From JAIPAN01 sp040403555 (lineage in GTDB: Bacteria > Bacteroidota > Bacteroidia > Sphingobacteriales > Sphingobacteriaceae), in contig JBBAKN010000005.1 in NCBI GenBank assembly GCA_040403555.1, positions 1 to 64,000 on the forward strand: a stretch of DNA of 64,000 bases, written 5' to 3'. A program made the position numbers and the translations under genes. Of the stretch, positions 41,696 through 50,973 are shown one piece after another (positions within the stretch are counted from its first letter, which is position 1; the number at the start of each line of letters is the position of its first letter). The notes below the pieces were generated by a model. The model was not told the origin of the DNA. It was given only the letters and a program-made list of their open reading frames with translations, and made no database searches.

Positions 41696-42004
41696 TTAGT
41701 TACGTTGAAGATGTTTTTGCCAGCCCAATAGGCCGTCGTGTAAATTAAGTACATTTTTAAATCCGGCTGCTTCTAATACGCTGCAAGCCGTTAAACTCCG
41801 AATGCCTCGTTGGCAAATCACCACAATTTCTTCTTCCAGATCAATTTCTAAGTCGTCTATACCCTGTATTAAGTGACCCAAGGGGATATTTTCTCCACCA
41901 ATATTAAAGGTGTGAAACTCTAATTCCTCACGTACATCAAGAAGCACAGGGCTTTGCCCCGCTTGTAATTTTGCGTGTAATTCGCTTGCAGAAATACCGT
42001 TCAT
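41696..42004 (-). CDS. Rhodanese-like single-domain protein
   Basis: A 102-residue cytoplasmic protein with the rhodanese fold (SPVLLDVREELEFHTFNIGGENIPLG) and an active-site Cys in VICQRGIRSLTA. It may transfer sulfane sulfur; the acceptor is unknown. It overlaps the PASTA gene by one base and is 3 bases from mltG. Confidence 0.93.
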   Translation of the reverse strand: MNGISASELHAKLQAGQSPVLLDVREELEFHTFNIGGENIPLGHLIQGIDDLEIDLEEEIVVICQRGIRSLTACSVLEAAGFKNVLNLHDGLLGWQKHLQRN

Positions 42005-42768
42005 TAATTACCTCCGAGTACTAAATCAACGCTGCTACCAATGGGAACTTTATTCAACGAATCGCTTAGAGCTGGACTTTGTTTACTAATTTTTAAGTTG
42101 ATAGTATCTCTAGAAGAACCCTGAAAACTAATTATTCCCACTTTTAAGGAGGATCCCGATAAAGCCATACGGGCTTCGCCAAGTGTTAAACCAACCAAAT
42201 CCGGAATATCAACCTCACTAGCGCCCAAGCCATCGCCAAGCACTAAATTTACGACAGAACCTTTCGGAATTTCGTCGCCAGCTTGTAGCGCTCTCCCTCT
42301 AAATAAAAACTGCAATACTACATCTTTGGCCACATCCGAAACATACGTGGTATCGCCCACTTTTAAGCCAAAATTACTCAAGGTAGCTTCTGCCTCTAAA
42401 TAGGTTTTATTACTTAAATCCGGAAAGCGCACAATAGGCGAAAGGCGGGTTATCACCGTTAAATAAATGGTTCTATTAAATTTTACATTGGTATTTGGGT
42501 CTGGATCTTGTTCAATAACAATACCTGCAGCTTGATTTGGTTGGTATACCGAATCTATTTGGTATCTAAAGCCTTGCGATTCTAAAACCTGAATGGCACT
42601 TTCAATAGGTAAGCCTTTTAACTTGGGTACGGCAACACTTTCGCCGTGATGTGTATAAAAACGTAAGCTATAAAAGGTAATCAGTAGGAAAGCAACAAGC
42701 ACAGCTAAGGCCCAGTATAAATTAGTACGAAACGTTTTGGTAGTTAAATAGCCAAAGAAATTGCCCAT
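42004..42768 (-). CDS. Membrane-anchored PASTA-domain protein
   Basis: About 254 residues from the ATG at 42768; a longer frame to 42876 reaches into the ddl start and is disfavoured. One membrane helix (about 15-35) is followed by three extracytoplasmic PASTA repeats (VAVPKLKGLPIESAIQVLESQGF; VRFPDLSNKTYLEAEATLSNFGLKVG; VDIPDLVGLTLGEARMALSG), then a Gly-rich end. PASTA domains bind peptidoglycan or muropeptides. There is no kinase or penicillin-binding domain. It is first of a five-gene operon with mltG and divergent from ddl. Confidence 0.93.
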   Translation of the reverse strand: MGNFFGYLTTKTFRTNLYWALAVLVAFLLITFYSLRFYTHHGESVAVPKLKGLPIESAIQVLESQGFRYQIDSVYQPNQAAGIVIEQDPDPNTNVKFNRTIYLTVITRLSPIVRFPDLSNKTYLEAEATLSNFGLKVGDTTYVSDVAKDVVLQFLFRGRALQAGDEIPKGSVVNLVLGDGLGASEVDIPDLVGLTLGEARMALSGSSLKVGIISFQGSSRDTINLKISKQSPALSDSLNKVPIGSSVDLVLGGN

Positions 42769-42863
42769 GTGTTTTTTGTTAAACGGTAATTCGATTTCAA
42801 ATTTAATCGAAAAATAAGGAAATAGGAAGATTAATCTTGCTAAATAGCTTCGCAATTTTACCC

Positions 42864-42871
42864 TATATTTG
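42864..42871 (+). promoter_or_regulatory. Promoter -7 element 5 bases from the ddl start
   Basis: TATATTTG, then ATCAT, then the ATG at 42877. A TTG lies 24 bases upstream, longer than the usual spacing. Confidence 0.55.
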
Positions 42872-42876
42872 ATCAT

Positions 42877-43857
42877 ATGAAGAAAACCATTGCCCTTATT
42901 ACCGGCGGATTCACAGGCGAATCTGTTATTTCTTTAAAAAGTGCCGCTCAAATTGAGCAGAATTTAGATGCCACTAAGTTTGAGGTCTACAAAATTATCA
43001 TTAGCCCCCAATCGTGGTATTATGAGGCCAATGGGCAAACAGTTGAGGTAGATAAAAATGATTTTAGTTTAGTAATAGGTGGTAAAAAAGTACTTTTTGA
43101 TGCGGTATTTGTGGGTTTACACGGTTCACCAGGGGAAGATGGTAAGCTACAAGGCTATTTTGATATGTTGGGAATCCCTTACACCAGTTGCGATGCACTA
43201 ACGTCGGCGATTAGTATGAATAAGGGCTATACCAAAGCCATTGTAGCTGATATCCCGCATTTATTTGTGGCCCGTTCTTGCCAGTTCTTCTCTAATATTC
43301 CGGCAAACGCCGAAACCATAAGTACAACACTTAAACTCCCATATTTCGTAAAACCAAATAATGGCGGAAGTAGCATTGGTATGAGCAAAGTAAATGCCAC
43401 TGCCGAATTGCCCAATGCATTAAAATCGGCTTTTAAAGAAGATACCCAGGTTTTGGTTGAGGAGTTTATTAAAGGCAGAGAATTTACCATTGGGGTATAT
43501 CTTGGTAAAAATAGCATTCAGGTTCTTCCATCTACCGAAATTATTTCGTCTAAAGAATTTTTCGATTTTGAAGCCAAATATACCCCCGGCGTTTCCGAAG
43601 AAATTACTCCCGGCCGTATGAGCCAAGAAGAAAAAGATAGAGTAGAAGGGATAGTGAGAGCGGTATACAATAAATTAAATTGTAGGGGCGTAGTGCGTAT
43701 CGATTATATTTTAGAAGAATCTAGCGGTAATTTTTACTTTATTGAAATTAATACTGTGCCCGGTCAATCTGAAAATAGCATTATCCCACAGCAGGTGCGT
43801 GCTACAGGGCGTAGCGTGCAAGATTTTTATACGGAGTTGTTAGAGGTAGTACTCTAA
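42877..43857 (+). CDS. ddl: D-alanine--D-alanine ligase
   Basis: A 326-residue ATP-grasp enzyme that makes the D-Ala-D-Ala end of peptidoglycan stem peptides. It shows LITGGFTGESVISLKSA at the N terminus, GLHGSPGEDGKLQGYFDMLGIPYTS, the ATP loop PNNGGSSIGMSK, and RIDYILEESSG then FIEINTVPGQSENSIIPQQ with the metal ligands. A -7 box 5 bases before the ATG predicts a leaderless message. Divergent from the PASTA operon. Confidence 0.97.
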   Translation: MKKTIALITGGFTGESVISLKSAAQIEQNLDATKFEVYKIIISPQSWYYEANGQTVEVDKNDFSLVIGGKKVLFDAVFVGLHGSPGEDGKLQGYFDMLGIPYTSCDALTSAISMNKGYTKAIVADIPHLFVARSCQFFSNIPANAETISTTLKLPYFVKPNNGGSSIGMSKVNATAELPNALKSAFKEDTQVLVEEFIKGREFTIGVYLGKNSIQVLPSTEIISSKEFFDFEAKYTPGVSEEITPGRMSQEEKDRVEGIVRAVYNKLNCRGVVRIDYILEESSGNFYFIEINTVPGQSENSIIPQQVRATGRSVQDFYTELLEVVL

Positions 43858-43866
43858 AAAACAGTT

Positions 43867-44289
43867 TTAAATAGAGTATTTTTCTATCATTTCTTCGGTA
43901 ATGCGCATGCCCATACCCGTTTTGAGATCAATCATCACATAATCGAACCAGCCATCACAGCTTATTTTGTTTGTTTTTTTATTTACAATCTCAAACTTCA
44001 CTTTACAACCCTTGTTATTAATCGTTTCTATGCCCGTTTTCACCATAAATTCGTCGCCAAGGCCCAATGGACGTTTGTAGTCTACAAAAGCGGTTCTTAC
44101 TACCCAACCATAGCCTTTTGACATAAATTCCTCCATTGACATGCCGTAAAAACGTTCCATTTGTTCGTAACGTGCAGCCAGCACGTAATCAAAATAGGTA
44201 CTGTTGTGCACGTGATTAAACATGTCAATATCGTCGGGGCGTACTTTAAATTCGCTTGTAAAGCTGCTGTACAAAGGCTGTTCACTCAT
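43867..44289 (-). CDS. Acyl-CoA thioesterase, hotdog fold
   Basis: A 140-residue protein of the 4-hydroxybenzoyl-CoA thioesterase type: VRPDDIDMFNHVHNSTYFDYVLAARYEQMERF with the catalytic Asp, then VDYKRPLGLGDEF. Substrate unknown. It is convergent with ddl (9-base gap). A CATCTTTG box, one mismatch from consensus, ends 4 bases before the ATG. Confidence 0.9.
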   Translation of the reverse strand: MSEQPLYSSFTSEFKVRPDDIDMFNHVHNSTYFDYVLAARYEQMERFYGMSMEEFMSKGYGWVVRTAFVDYKRPLGLGDEFMVKTGIETINNKGCKVKFEIVNKKTNKISCDGWFDYVMIDLKTGMGMRITEEMIEKYSI

Positions 44290-44341
44290 CTAGCAAAGAT
44301 GCTAAATATTTTATATCAACCAGATTTAAGCTAAAATTGCT

Positions 44342-44372
44342 TGTATAAACCAAAGCTAAACCCTACATTTGG
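44342..44372 (+). promoter_or_regulatory. Promoter of rpsO
   Basis: TTG (44342-44344), 20 bases, then TACATTTG (44365-44372): a full match to the Bacteroidota consensus. The leader is about 37-41 bases. Confidence 0.65.
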
Positions 44373-44413
44373 GGCAACTAATTAAATTTTTAACGCTTTA
44401 ATATTATTCAAGA

Positions 44414-44692
44414 ATGTATTTAAGTAACGAATTCAAAGCAAAAATTTTTGCTAAACACGGTAAAAGCGCCACCGATACAGGTACAGCCGAAGGTCAAGTA
44501 GCCCTATTTACAGCACGTATTGCGCACTTAACCGGTCATTTAAAAACCAACAAAAAAGATTTTTCTACCCAATTATCCCTACAAAAATTGGTAGGTAAGC
44601 GTAGAGCAATTTTGGCTTATTTATACAAAAAAGATATCAACAGGTATCGTGCCATTATTAAAGCATTGGAGTTAAGAGATATTATTAAGTAA
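44414..44692 (+). CDS. rpsO: Ribosomal protein S15
   Basis: A 92-residue 16S rRNA-binding protein of the small subunit. The S15 core is recognisable in TGTAEGQVALFTARIAHLTGHLKTNKKDFSTQLSLQKLVGKRRAILAYL and INRYRAIIKALELRDI. It has its own promoter and terminator and is followed by pnp, the classic rpsO-pnp order. Confidence 0.98.
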   Translation: MYLSNEFKAKIFAKHGKSATDTGTAEGQVALFTARIAHLTGHLKTNKKDFSTQLSLQKLVGKRRAILAYLYKKDINRYRAIIKALELRDIIK

Positions 44693-44708
44693 TTCTTAAC
44701 CCTAAGCG

Positions 44709-44740
44709 AAAAGCCATCTCATTAGGGGGTGGCTTTTTTT
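44709..44740 (+). terminator. Terminator of rpsO
   Basis: Stem AAAAGCCA with TGGCTTTT and a 13-base loop, then T7, starting 16 bases after the rpsO stop. Confidence 0.8.
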
Positions 44741-44768
44741 GATTTGTAACAAACAAAAACTACATATC

Positions 44769-44796
44769 GCTATGCTCAAAAGAGGAAAAGTATAGC
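44769..44796 (+). promoter_or_regulatory. Hairpin in the pnp leader
   Basis: GCTATGCT (44769-44776) pairs with AGTATAGC (44789-44796): eight pairs with one G-U, 12-base loop, 14 bases before the pnp ATG. Its place recalls the enterobacterial pnp leader hairpin cut by RNase III for autocontrol; here that role is inference. Confidence 0.5.
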
Positions 44797-44810
44797 ACAA
44801 TTAAAACAAC

Positions 44811-46940
44811 ATGAATCCAATTAAAAAAACATTCGACATTGGCGATGGCCGCATGATCGAAATTGAAACCGGCAAATTAGCCAAACAAGCCGATGGTTCG
44901 GTAGTCGTAAAAATGGGCGATACCATGCTTTTAGCAACGGTAGTTTCGTCTCAAACTGCAAAAGAAGGGGTAGATTTCTTACCACTTTCTGTAGATTATC
45001 AAGAAAAATATGCCGCTACTGGTCGTATACCAGGTGGTTTCTTACGCCGTGAGGCCCGTTTATCAGATTACGAGGTATTAATTTCTCGTTTGGTAGACCG
45101 TGCATTGCGCCCTATGTTTCCAGAAGATTATCACGCAGATACGCAAGTAATGATCTCTTTGATCTCTGCCGATAAAGATATTATGCCCGATGCATTGGCT
45201 GGTTTAGCCGCATCAGCAGCCCTAGCTGTTTCAGATATTCCTTTTAACGGACCTATTTCTGAAGTACGTGTAGCTAAAATTGATGGTAAATTAGTTATTA
45301 ACCCATTAATGAGCGATTTAGAGCGTGCAACCTTAGAATTTATCGTAGCCGGTTCGTACAACGATATTGGCATGGTAGAGGGTGAGTGTAAAGAAATTTC
45401 GGAAGCCGAAATGGTAGAAGCGATTGAATTTGCACACAAAGCCATTAAAATACAAGTTCAAGCACAACGCGAATTAGCTGAAATGGTAGGTAAAACTACT
45501 AAACGTGAATATTGCCACGAAAACAGCAATCCGGAATTACGCGAACGTGCTTTTGCCGATACTTACGAAAAAGTATATGCCGTAGCTAAATCAGCTTCTG
45601 CTAAAAACGAACGTTCTGAGAAATTTTCTGAAATTGAAAAAGCATTTATTGCTTCTTTAGGCGAAGGTTTAGACGATGTAACCAAGTTCTTGGCAAAAAA
45701 ATATTTCCACGATGTACAATACGATGCCGTTCGTAACCTAGTGTTAGATGAAGGCATGCGTTTAGATGGTCGTGATTCACGTACTGTACGCCCAATTTGG
45801 AGCGAAGTAGGTTATTTACCTGCTGCTCACGGTTCGGCAGTGTTTACCCGTGGCGAAACCCAAGCATTAACATCGGTAACCTTAGGTTCAAAATCGGATG
45901 AGCAAATGATTGATGGGGCTTTCATCAACGGATACAACAAATTCTTATTACACTATAATTTCCCTGGTTTCTCAACCGGTGAAGTTCGCCCAAATAGAGG
46001 TGCAGGACGTCGCGAAATTGGCCACGGTAACTTGGCTATGCGCTCCTTAAGACAAGTACTACCCGAGGAAAATCCATATACCATTCGTATCGTTTCTGAT
46101 ATTTTAGAATCAAACGGATCCTCTTCTATGGCAACTGTTTGTGCCGGTACTTTGGCCCTTATGGATGCCGGTATCCCCATTAAAGCACCAGTTTCTGGTA
46201 TTGCCATGGGTTTAATTACCGACGAAAAAACAGGTAAATATGCTATTTTGAGCGATATTTTGGGTGATGAAGATCACTTAGGCGATATGGACTTTAAAGT
46301 AACCGGTACCGAAAAAGGTATTGTGGCTTGCCAAATGGACTTAAAAATTAATGGTTTGAAATGGGAAGTATTATCTGCTGCTTTGGAACAAGCAAAAGAG
46401 GCCCGTTTACACATCTTAAACGAGATGAAGAAAACTATTGCTACTTCTCGTGAAGATTACAAACCACACGCACCACGTATTGTAACCCTTAAAATCGATA
46501 AAGAATTTATTGGAGCTGTAATTGGGCCAGGTGGTAAAATTATTCAAGAAATGCAACGCGAAACTGGTGCAAATATCTCTATTGAAGAGGTGGACAACCA
46601 AGGTATCGTTGAAATTTTTGCTGATAATAAAGCCGCTATTGATGCTGCAGTTGGTCGTATTAATGCCATTGCTGCTAAACCAGAAGTAGGTGCCACCTAC
46701 GAAGGAAAAGTGAAAACCATTATGCCATTTGGCGCATTTGTAGAAATTATGCCAGGTAAAGATGGTTTATTGCACATTTCTGAAATTGATTGGCAACGTT
46801 ATGAAACCATGGACGGCATCTTTAATGTTGGCGATATGGTAACCGTTAAATTGTTAGAACTAGACAAACAAGGAAAACTGAAATTGTCTCGTAAAGCTTT
46901 ATTGCCTCGTCCGCCAAAACCGGAAGAACAGGGAGCTTAA
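44811..46940 (+). CDS. pnp: Polynucleotide phosphorylase
   Basis: A 709-residue 3'-5' exoribonuclease that phosphorolyses RNA. Two RNase PH domains flank a helical domain, followed by a KH domain (IGAVIGPGGKIIQEMQRETGA, about 565-625) and an S1 domain (YEGKVKTIMPFGAFVEIMPGKDGLLHISEI, about 630-700). PNPase motifs such as GRIPGGFLRREARLSD, RPMFPEDYHADTQVMI and FPGFSTGEVRPNRG are intact. It sits behind the rpsO terminator with a hairpin in its leader. Confidence 0.98.
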   Translation: MNPIKKTFDIGDGRMIEIETGKLAKQADGSVVVKMGDTMLLATVVSSQTAKEGVDFLPLSVDYQEKYAATGRIPGGFLRREARLSDYEVLISRLVDRALRPMFPEDYHADTQVMISLISADKDIMPDALAGLAASAALAVSDIPFNGPISEVRVAKIDGKLVINPLMSDLERATLEFIVAGSYNDIGMVEGECKEISEAEMVEAIEFAHKAIKIQVQAQRELAEMVGKTTKREYCHENSNPELRERAFADTYEKVYAVAKSASAKNERSEKFSEIEKAFIASLGEGLDDVTKFLAKKYFHDVQYDAVRNLVLDEGMRLDGRDSRTVRPIWSEVGYLPAAHGSAVFTRGETQALTSVTLGSKSDEQMIDGAFINGYNKFLLHYNFPGFSTGEVRPNRGAGRREIGHGNLAMRSLRQVLPEENPYTIRIVSDILESNGSSSMATVCAGTLALMDAGIPIKAPVSGIAMGLITDEKTGKYAILSDILGDEDHLGDMDFKVTGTEKGIVACQMDLKINGLKWEVLSAALEQAKEARLHILNEMKKTIATSREDYKPHAPRIVTLKIDKEFIGAVIGPGGKIIQEMQRETGANISIEEVDNQGIVEIFADNKAAIDAAVGRINAIAAKPEVGATYEGKVKTIMPFGAFVEIMPGKDGLLHISEIDWQRYETMDGIFNVGDMVTVKLLELDKQGKLKLSRKALLPRPPKPEEQGA

Positions 46941-46957
46941 TTCTAAAATAAATACCC

Positions 46958-46988
46958 AAAGCCTCATCTGAAAAGATGGGGCTTTTTT
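46958..46988 (+). terminator. Terminator of pnp
   Basis: AAAGCCTCATCT with AGATGGGGCTTT (one G-U pair), GAAA tetraloop, then T6. The rest of the 258-base gap to the next start (to 47198) shows no gene or clear promoter. Confidence 0.88.
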
Positions 46989-47198
46989 GTTTTTGGTGTT
47001 GTTCGTCGGCGCCCTAAGTCCGTTTATCGGAAATTTCCTACCACTTGTCGGTTTGTCTAAATATGTTCCTAAAAAGTGCCGAAATTTAGCCTAAACCCAT
47101 TTTTTAGCCCTTATTCGGCTTCAGGCCATTTTTTTAGTTCGTATTTCCAAGGGTTTATTGTTGCCAATTATTTTATTCTAATACTAAAAACAAAAAAT

Positions 47199-47750
47199 AT
47201 GAAAACAAACCAAAATTTTAAAACCTGCCTTACACTTTTTGTGTTGGCTACTTGCTTTACGCTTAGCGGCATGCAATGCGAAAAAGACCAAGTTTTACCA
47301 GCTGCCACACAAACCGGAAAGAATACTTTTGGATGTAAAATTAATGGTGAAATTTTTGTGCCCAAAAAAGGGTGGAATCCTGGTTTACCCCTAAGCCAAG
47401 AAGCTACGTATTACTATAATTTTGGCACAAATTCTTACGATGTTTTAATTGGGGCTTCCCATACAGCCAATTACCCACACCGTTTTTTACTAATTTCAAC
47501 AAAAGACATGCACTTAGATGAAAAAACCTATGATATCGGAGAAGAAAATACCCTAAACACATTTTATGCCCATTATAGTTTTACGGATTCGCCAACCTAT
47601 ACTACATCCCCACAAGCGAAGGGCCAAATCAATATTACCCATTTTGATGAAATAAATAAAATTATTTCGGGAACCTTTTGGTTTGATGCTTTGGAACCTA
47701 ATGGGGCTAAAGTTGAAATTAGGGAGGGTCGTTTTGATTTGAAATTTTAA
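47199..47750 (+). CDS. Small lipoprotein of unknown function
   Basis: A 183-residue exported lipoprotein. The ATG at 47199 gives a signal ending in SGMQC (lipid-bearing Cys about residue 27); in-frame upstream GTG at 47076 would disrupt it. The mature part (TGKNTFGCKINGEIFVPKKGW, KIISGTFWFDALEP) resembles the Bacteroidota DUF5025/DUF6252-type small beta proteins, of unknown function; the family call is tentative. It lies 31 bases before the secreted hydrolase gene. Confidence 0.75.
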   Translation: MKTNQNFKTCLTLFVLATCFTLSGMQCEKDQVLPAATQTGKNTFGCKINGEIFVPKKGWNPGLPLSQEATYYYNFGTNSYDVLIGASHTANYPHRFLLISTKDMHLDEKTYDIGEENTLNTFYAHYSFTDSPTYTTSPQAKGQINITHFDEINKIISGTFWFDALEPNGAKVEIREGRFDLKF

Positions 47751-47781
47751 AGATTGCTAATAAACGTATTTGATATTTTTT

Positions 47782-50700
47782 ATGAAAAATTTGTACTGCA
47801 AAGTCGGATTGGTTCTATGCGGACTGATTCTGATGACTATAAATCTACAGGCCCAAGAGGTAGATACCACCTACGCAACTAGGGTAAATTATATTTTTAA
47901 CCCTATTGATAAAACCGAAATACCCTATGGTTTATTAAAGGATGCGGCGCTAGAAATGGCCGAATTGAAATATTATAAAGGAGAGGTATTGCAAGATTTG
48001 AACTGGGTATTTATTGAAAACTGGAGAGATATTTATAAAACACTATTTACCTCAAAAATGCATGCTTCGGCCACTGCCACGCTCCCCAATCCGGATGTAA
48101 TAGATAGTGTTTGGTTTGCCAAACGTCAGCCTGGGCAGGTTACGCTGGCGGGTCTGTATTATGCCTATAGCCGCTATGCGGACGATGCCGCTAGCAAAGT
48201 AAGCGTTGTAAACGATCAGGTCTATGACAAATTTGTGAACGGCCAATGGCAAAACCCCTATAAAACCGAACAGGTACTGGCTTTTGCGCCAGCTAACGTG
48301 TTTTATCCCGCTTTGGGTTTTAGCTTATACCTACCGCCCGAATTGTGGTTGAGTAATCAGAAAAATCAGGTTGCAGCCATACAATGCGATGCTTCCGATG
48401 GCTTGGGCTATCGGACCTTAAAAGCAGGGGTGACTTTCCCGGTATTTTATGCCGATACGGGTATCAAAGTACTCAACTTTAAAATCATTCTAACTAATAA
48501 TACAGTTTTGCAGAGCCACAGCCTACTCCGAATAAGCAATTCGCCTTATGCCTATATACCCAATACCATTGTGCCGGGTACCAGTGTAAAAGGCAATAGC
48601 CCAGCAAATGTATTGCCCCCTGGCAATTGCATCAGCGGAAATGTTGACCCTTCTACTGGCTTGGAAAAACTACTGATGACTAGCACAGAAAGTTTTAACG
48701 GTAAACAGGCGAAAGGCTTAATTACCGTAAAATATGCCCAAGCTGACCATCAACTGCATAAACCGCTTATTGTGGTAGAGGGTTTTGATACGGGCATTTA
48801 TAGCAATCCGGAAAATTTGGTAGGTGATGGAGGATTAGATGATTTTATTACGAAAATCTCAAATTCACAAGCTAATGAAATGCAAGATATACTATTACAT
48901 GTTCCACAGTACGATATCATTTTCATCGATTGGCAAAATGGTACGGCCGATATGCGCTTAAATGCGCTCTTGTTAAAAACAGTTATTCGCTGCGTAAACC
49001 AAGTAAAAGTAGATCCGGCAGTAAAAAATGTGGTATTGGGGCAAAGTATGGGTGGCGTAATTGCTCGTTATGCTTTAAAAAAGATGGAAGATGCAGCCGA
49101 AAACCACGATACCCGGTTATTTATTAGCCACGATGCACCACAACAAGGTGCCAATGTACCCTTGGCGTTTCAGGCAGCGGTGCTGCATCTTCGATCGGCC
49201 TTTGTAAAACCTGCTGGTGATAATCCAGATAATTTCTCTTTAGATGTGGGGGCTCATTTAAAATCAGCTTATTTAATGAATACGCCAGCGGCAAAACAAT
49301 TATTGGTAAACAGAATAAATAATTTTAATGTATTAGACGATGCCACGCATATAGCTTGGCAGTCTGAATTAGCAGCTTTAGGGTACCCTCAGCAAACACG
49401 TAACATCGCTATCAGTAACGGATCGGAATGCGGAACCGCTTCTCCCATAATACCCGGAGATCATTTAATTTATTTAGATGGGTATTATAAAACATCCTTG
49501 TTAACAGAAGTACTCATGGCCTTAACCCCACAATTTTTTTCCCCTATTTTGGGTTTAGCTACACGAAGTTGGAAAGTAGCTTTGTATTCTTTTATTCCCG
49601 GAAGTAATAAGTTTAGTTTTCATATAGAAGCCAATGCTTTACCGGCAAATGGATTCAATAATTTTATTTATCAAAATAAAATAATATTCATGAAAAAGGT
49701 ATTATGGTTAATACCTATAAAACAAACCATAGCTTCAAAAACAGTGTTTGCACCTCCAGGATTAAATAATTTAGAAAATTTTCCCGGTGGTTTTTTTAGT
49801 ACTTTAGAACAGGATACGATCAATACATTGAATCCAGATAATTTATTTTTTAAGGGCACGTATCATCTTAAAATTAATAAAGGTTTTTCTTTTATCCCCA
49901 CAACAAGCGCTTTAGATATCGGCGGGGGTAATGTGCCACTCGGCCAGGCAGATTATTATTCAAGTTATGTAGGGGCCAATCCGCCACCAGCGCCTAAAAA
50001 TACCCCTTTTGCAAATTTTACTACCGCTTTTTCAAATGGCAGTAGCGCCAATGAACAGCACATTACTTTTAGGCAACGCAATGGCAATTGGTTGGCAAAA
50101 GAATTAAGTGAAGCACCAATTTCAACCAATTGTGCTGCATTCTGCAATTTAAGTATTGGTGGTATACCGTGTTTACAGTCGGGTATAGGTACCTATTCGG
50201 TTCCCAGTATGGGAGTTAATAGTGTGCAGTGGGGAGTAAGTGGCCCAGCCATGATTATTAGTCCTACAAATACCAATCAAGTTACCTTACTAGTTAACGG
50301 TACGTGCATGGCCACCTTGTATGCTCAAATTAATAGCGATTGCGGCACATTCACAGTTCAAAAAAACATATTAATAGGGATTAATCAGCCACAAATAATA
50401 CTTACCGGAAAAGATTTTAATGGCACCAATACACATTATTTTAAAATAACCAATTTCGTTGCTGGTTATACATATAATTGGTATTTAAACAATAATTTTA
50501 TAGGAACATCGGGCCCAAATTACGATGGATTCCAATATCAAATTCCATGTAACGCATTCAATTCTATTTATGCAGTTATTCAAACCGGTTGTGGGTTTCA
50601 AACTACCAGCAATTCCCTGAGTTTAGGCAATCCTTGTAATGGGAATATAGTAATTTACCCCAACCCCGCCAATACCGAAATAAGTATTAGCGTACCTGCT

Positions 50701-50913
50701 GCTGTGTCAGCTGAAAGTATAGCACCAAGCAACGAGATTTCGTTTGTAGTGAAGTTGTACTCTAGTTCAGGGAAGCTCTTGCTTACAAAAAGCAACGTGA
50801 ATAATGAGCCTTTACTCACCTTAAATACACAAGCGCTGCCTACTGGTAACTATTACCTGCATGTTTCTTACAACAATCAGGTGTTAAAGAAGCAAATTCT
50901 CATTCAACATTAA
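47782..50913 (+). CDS. Large secreted alpha/beta hydrolase with T9SS sorting tail
   Basis: A 1043-residue protein. The signal peptide is MKNLYCKVGLVLCGLILMTINLQAQ. The hydrolase part (about 330-600) has VVLGQSMGGVIARYALK with nucleophile Ser422 and VVEGFDTGIYSNP near the front of the fold. An Ig/PKD-like beta region (about 790-940) follows, then a type A T9SS tail (YPNPANTEISISV... FVVKLYSSSGKLL... YYLHVSYNNQVLKKQILIQ). It should cross the outer membrane by T9SS. Substrate (lipid, ester or peptide) unknown. A small lipoprotein gene precedes it. Confidence 0.88.
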   Translation: MKNLYCKVGLVLCGLILMTINLQAQEVDTTYATRVNYIFNPIDKTEIPYGLLKDAALEMAELKYYKGEVLQDLNWVFIENWRDIYKTLFTSKMHASATATLPNPDVIDSVWFAKRQPGQVTLAGLYYAYSRYADDAASKVSVVNDQVYDKFVNGQWQNPYKTEQVLAFAPANVFYPALGFSLYLPPELWLSNQKNQVAAIQCDASDGLGYRTLKAGVTFPVFYADTGIKVLNFKIILTNNTVLQSHSLLRISNSPYAYIPNTIVPGTSVKGNSPANVLPPGNCISGNVDPSTGLEKLLMTSTESFNGKQAKGLITVKYAQADHQLHKPLIVVEGFDTGIYSNPENLVGDGGLDDFITKISNSQANEMQDILLHVPQYDIIFIDWQNGTADMRLNALLLKTVIRCVNQVKVDPAVKNVVLGQSMGGVIARYALKKMEDAAENHDTRLFISHDAPQQGANVPLAFQAAVLHLRSAFVKPAGDNPDNFSLDVGAHLKSAYLMNTPAAKQLLVNRINNFNVLDDATHIAWQSELAALGYPQQTRNIAISNGSECGTASPIIPGDHLIYLDGYYKTSLLTEVLMALTPQFFSPILGLATRSWKVALYSFIPGSNKFSFHIEANALPANGFNNFIYQNKIIFMKKVLWLIPIKQTIASKTVFAPPGLNNLENFPGGFFSTLEQDTINTLNPDNLFFKGTYHLKINKGFSFIPTTSALDIGGGNVPLGQADYYSSYVGANPPPAPKNTPFANFTTAFSNGSSANEQHITFRQRNGNWLAKELSEAPISTNCAAFCNLSIGGIPCLQSGIGTYSVPSMGVNSVQWGVSGPAMIISPTNTNQVTLLVNGTCMATLYAQINSDCGTFTVQKNILIGINQPQIILTGKDFNGTNTHYFKITNFVAGYTYNWYLNNNFIGTSGPNYDGFQYQIPCNAFNSIYAVIQTGCGFQTTSNSLSLGNPCNGNIVIYPNPANTEISISVPAAVSAESIAPSNEISFVVKLYSSSGKLLLTKSNVNNEPLLTLNTQALPTGNYYLHVSYNNQVLKKQILIQH

Positions 50914-50917
50914 ATTT

Positions 50918-50948
50918 AAAAGCCCCCTCCATTTCGGGGGGTTTTTTT
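50918..50948 (+). terminator. Terminator of the secreted hydrolase gene
   Basis: AAAAGCCCCCT with GGGGGGTTTTTTT, loop CCATTTC, just past the stop. Its T run also lies about where a -33 element for rpe would sit. Confidence 0.8.
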
Positions 50949-50961
50949 ATAGCAGAATACT

Positions 50962-50969
50962 TATATTTG
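50962..50969 (+). promoter_or_regulatory. Promoter -7 element 4 bases from the rpe start
   Basis: TATATTTG, then ATGC, then the ATG at 50974. The terminator T run lies about 17 bases upstream. Confidence 0.55.
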
Positions 50970-50973
50970 ATGC

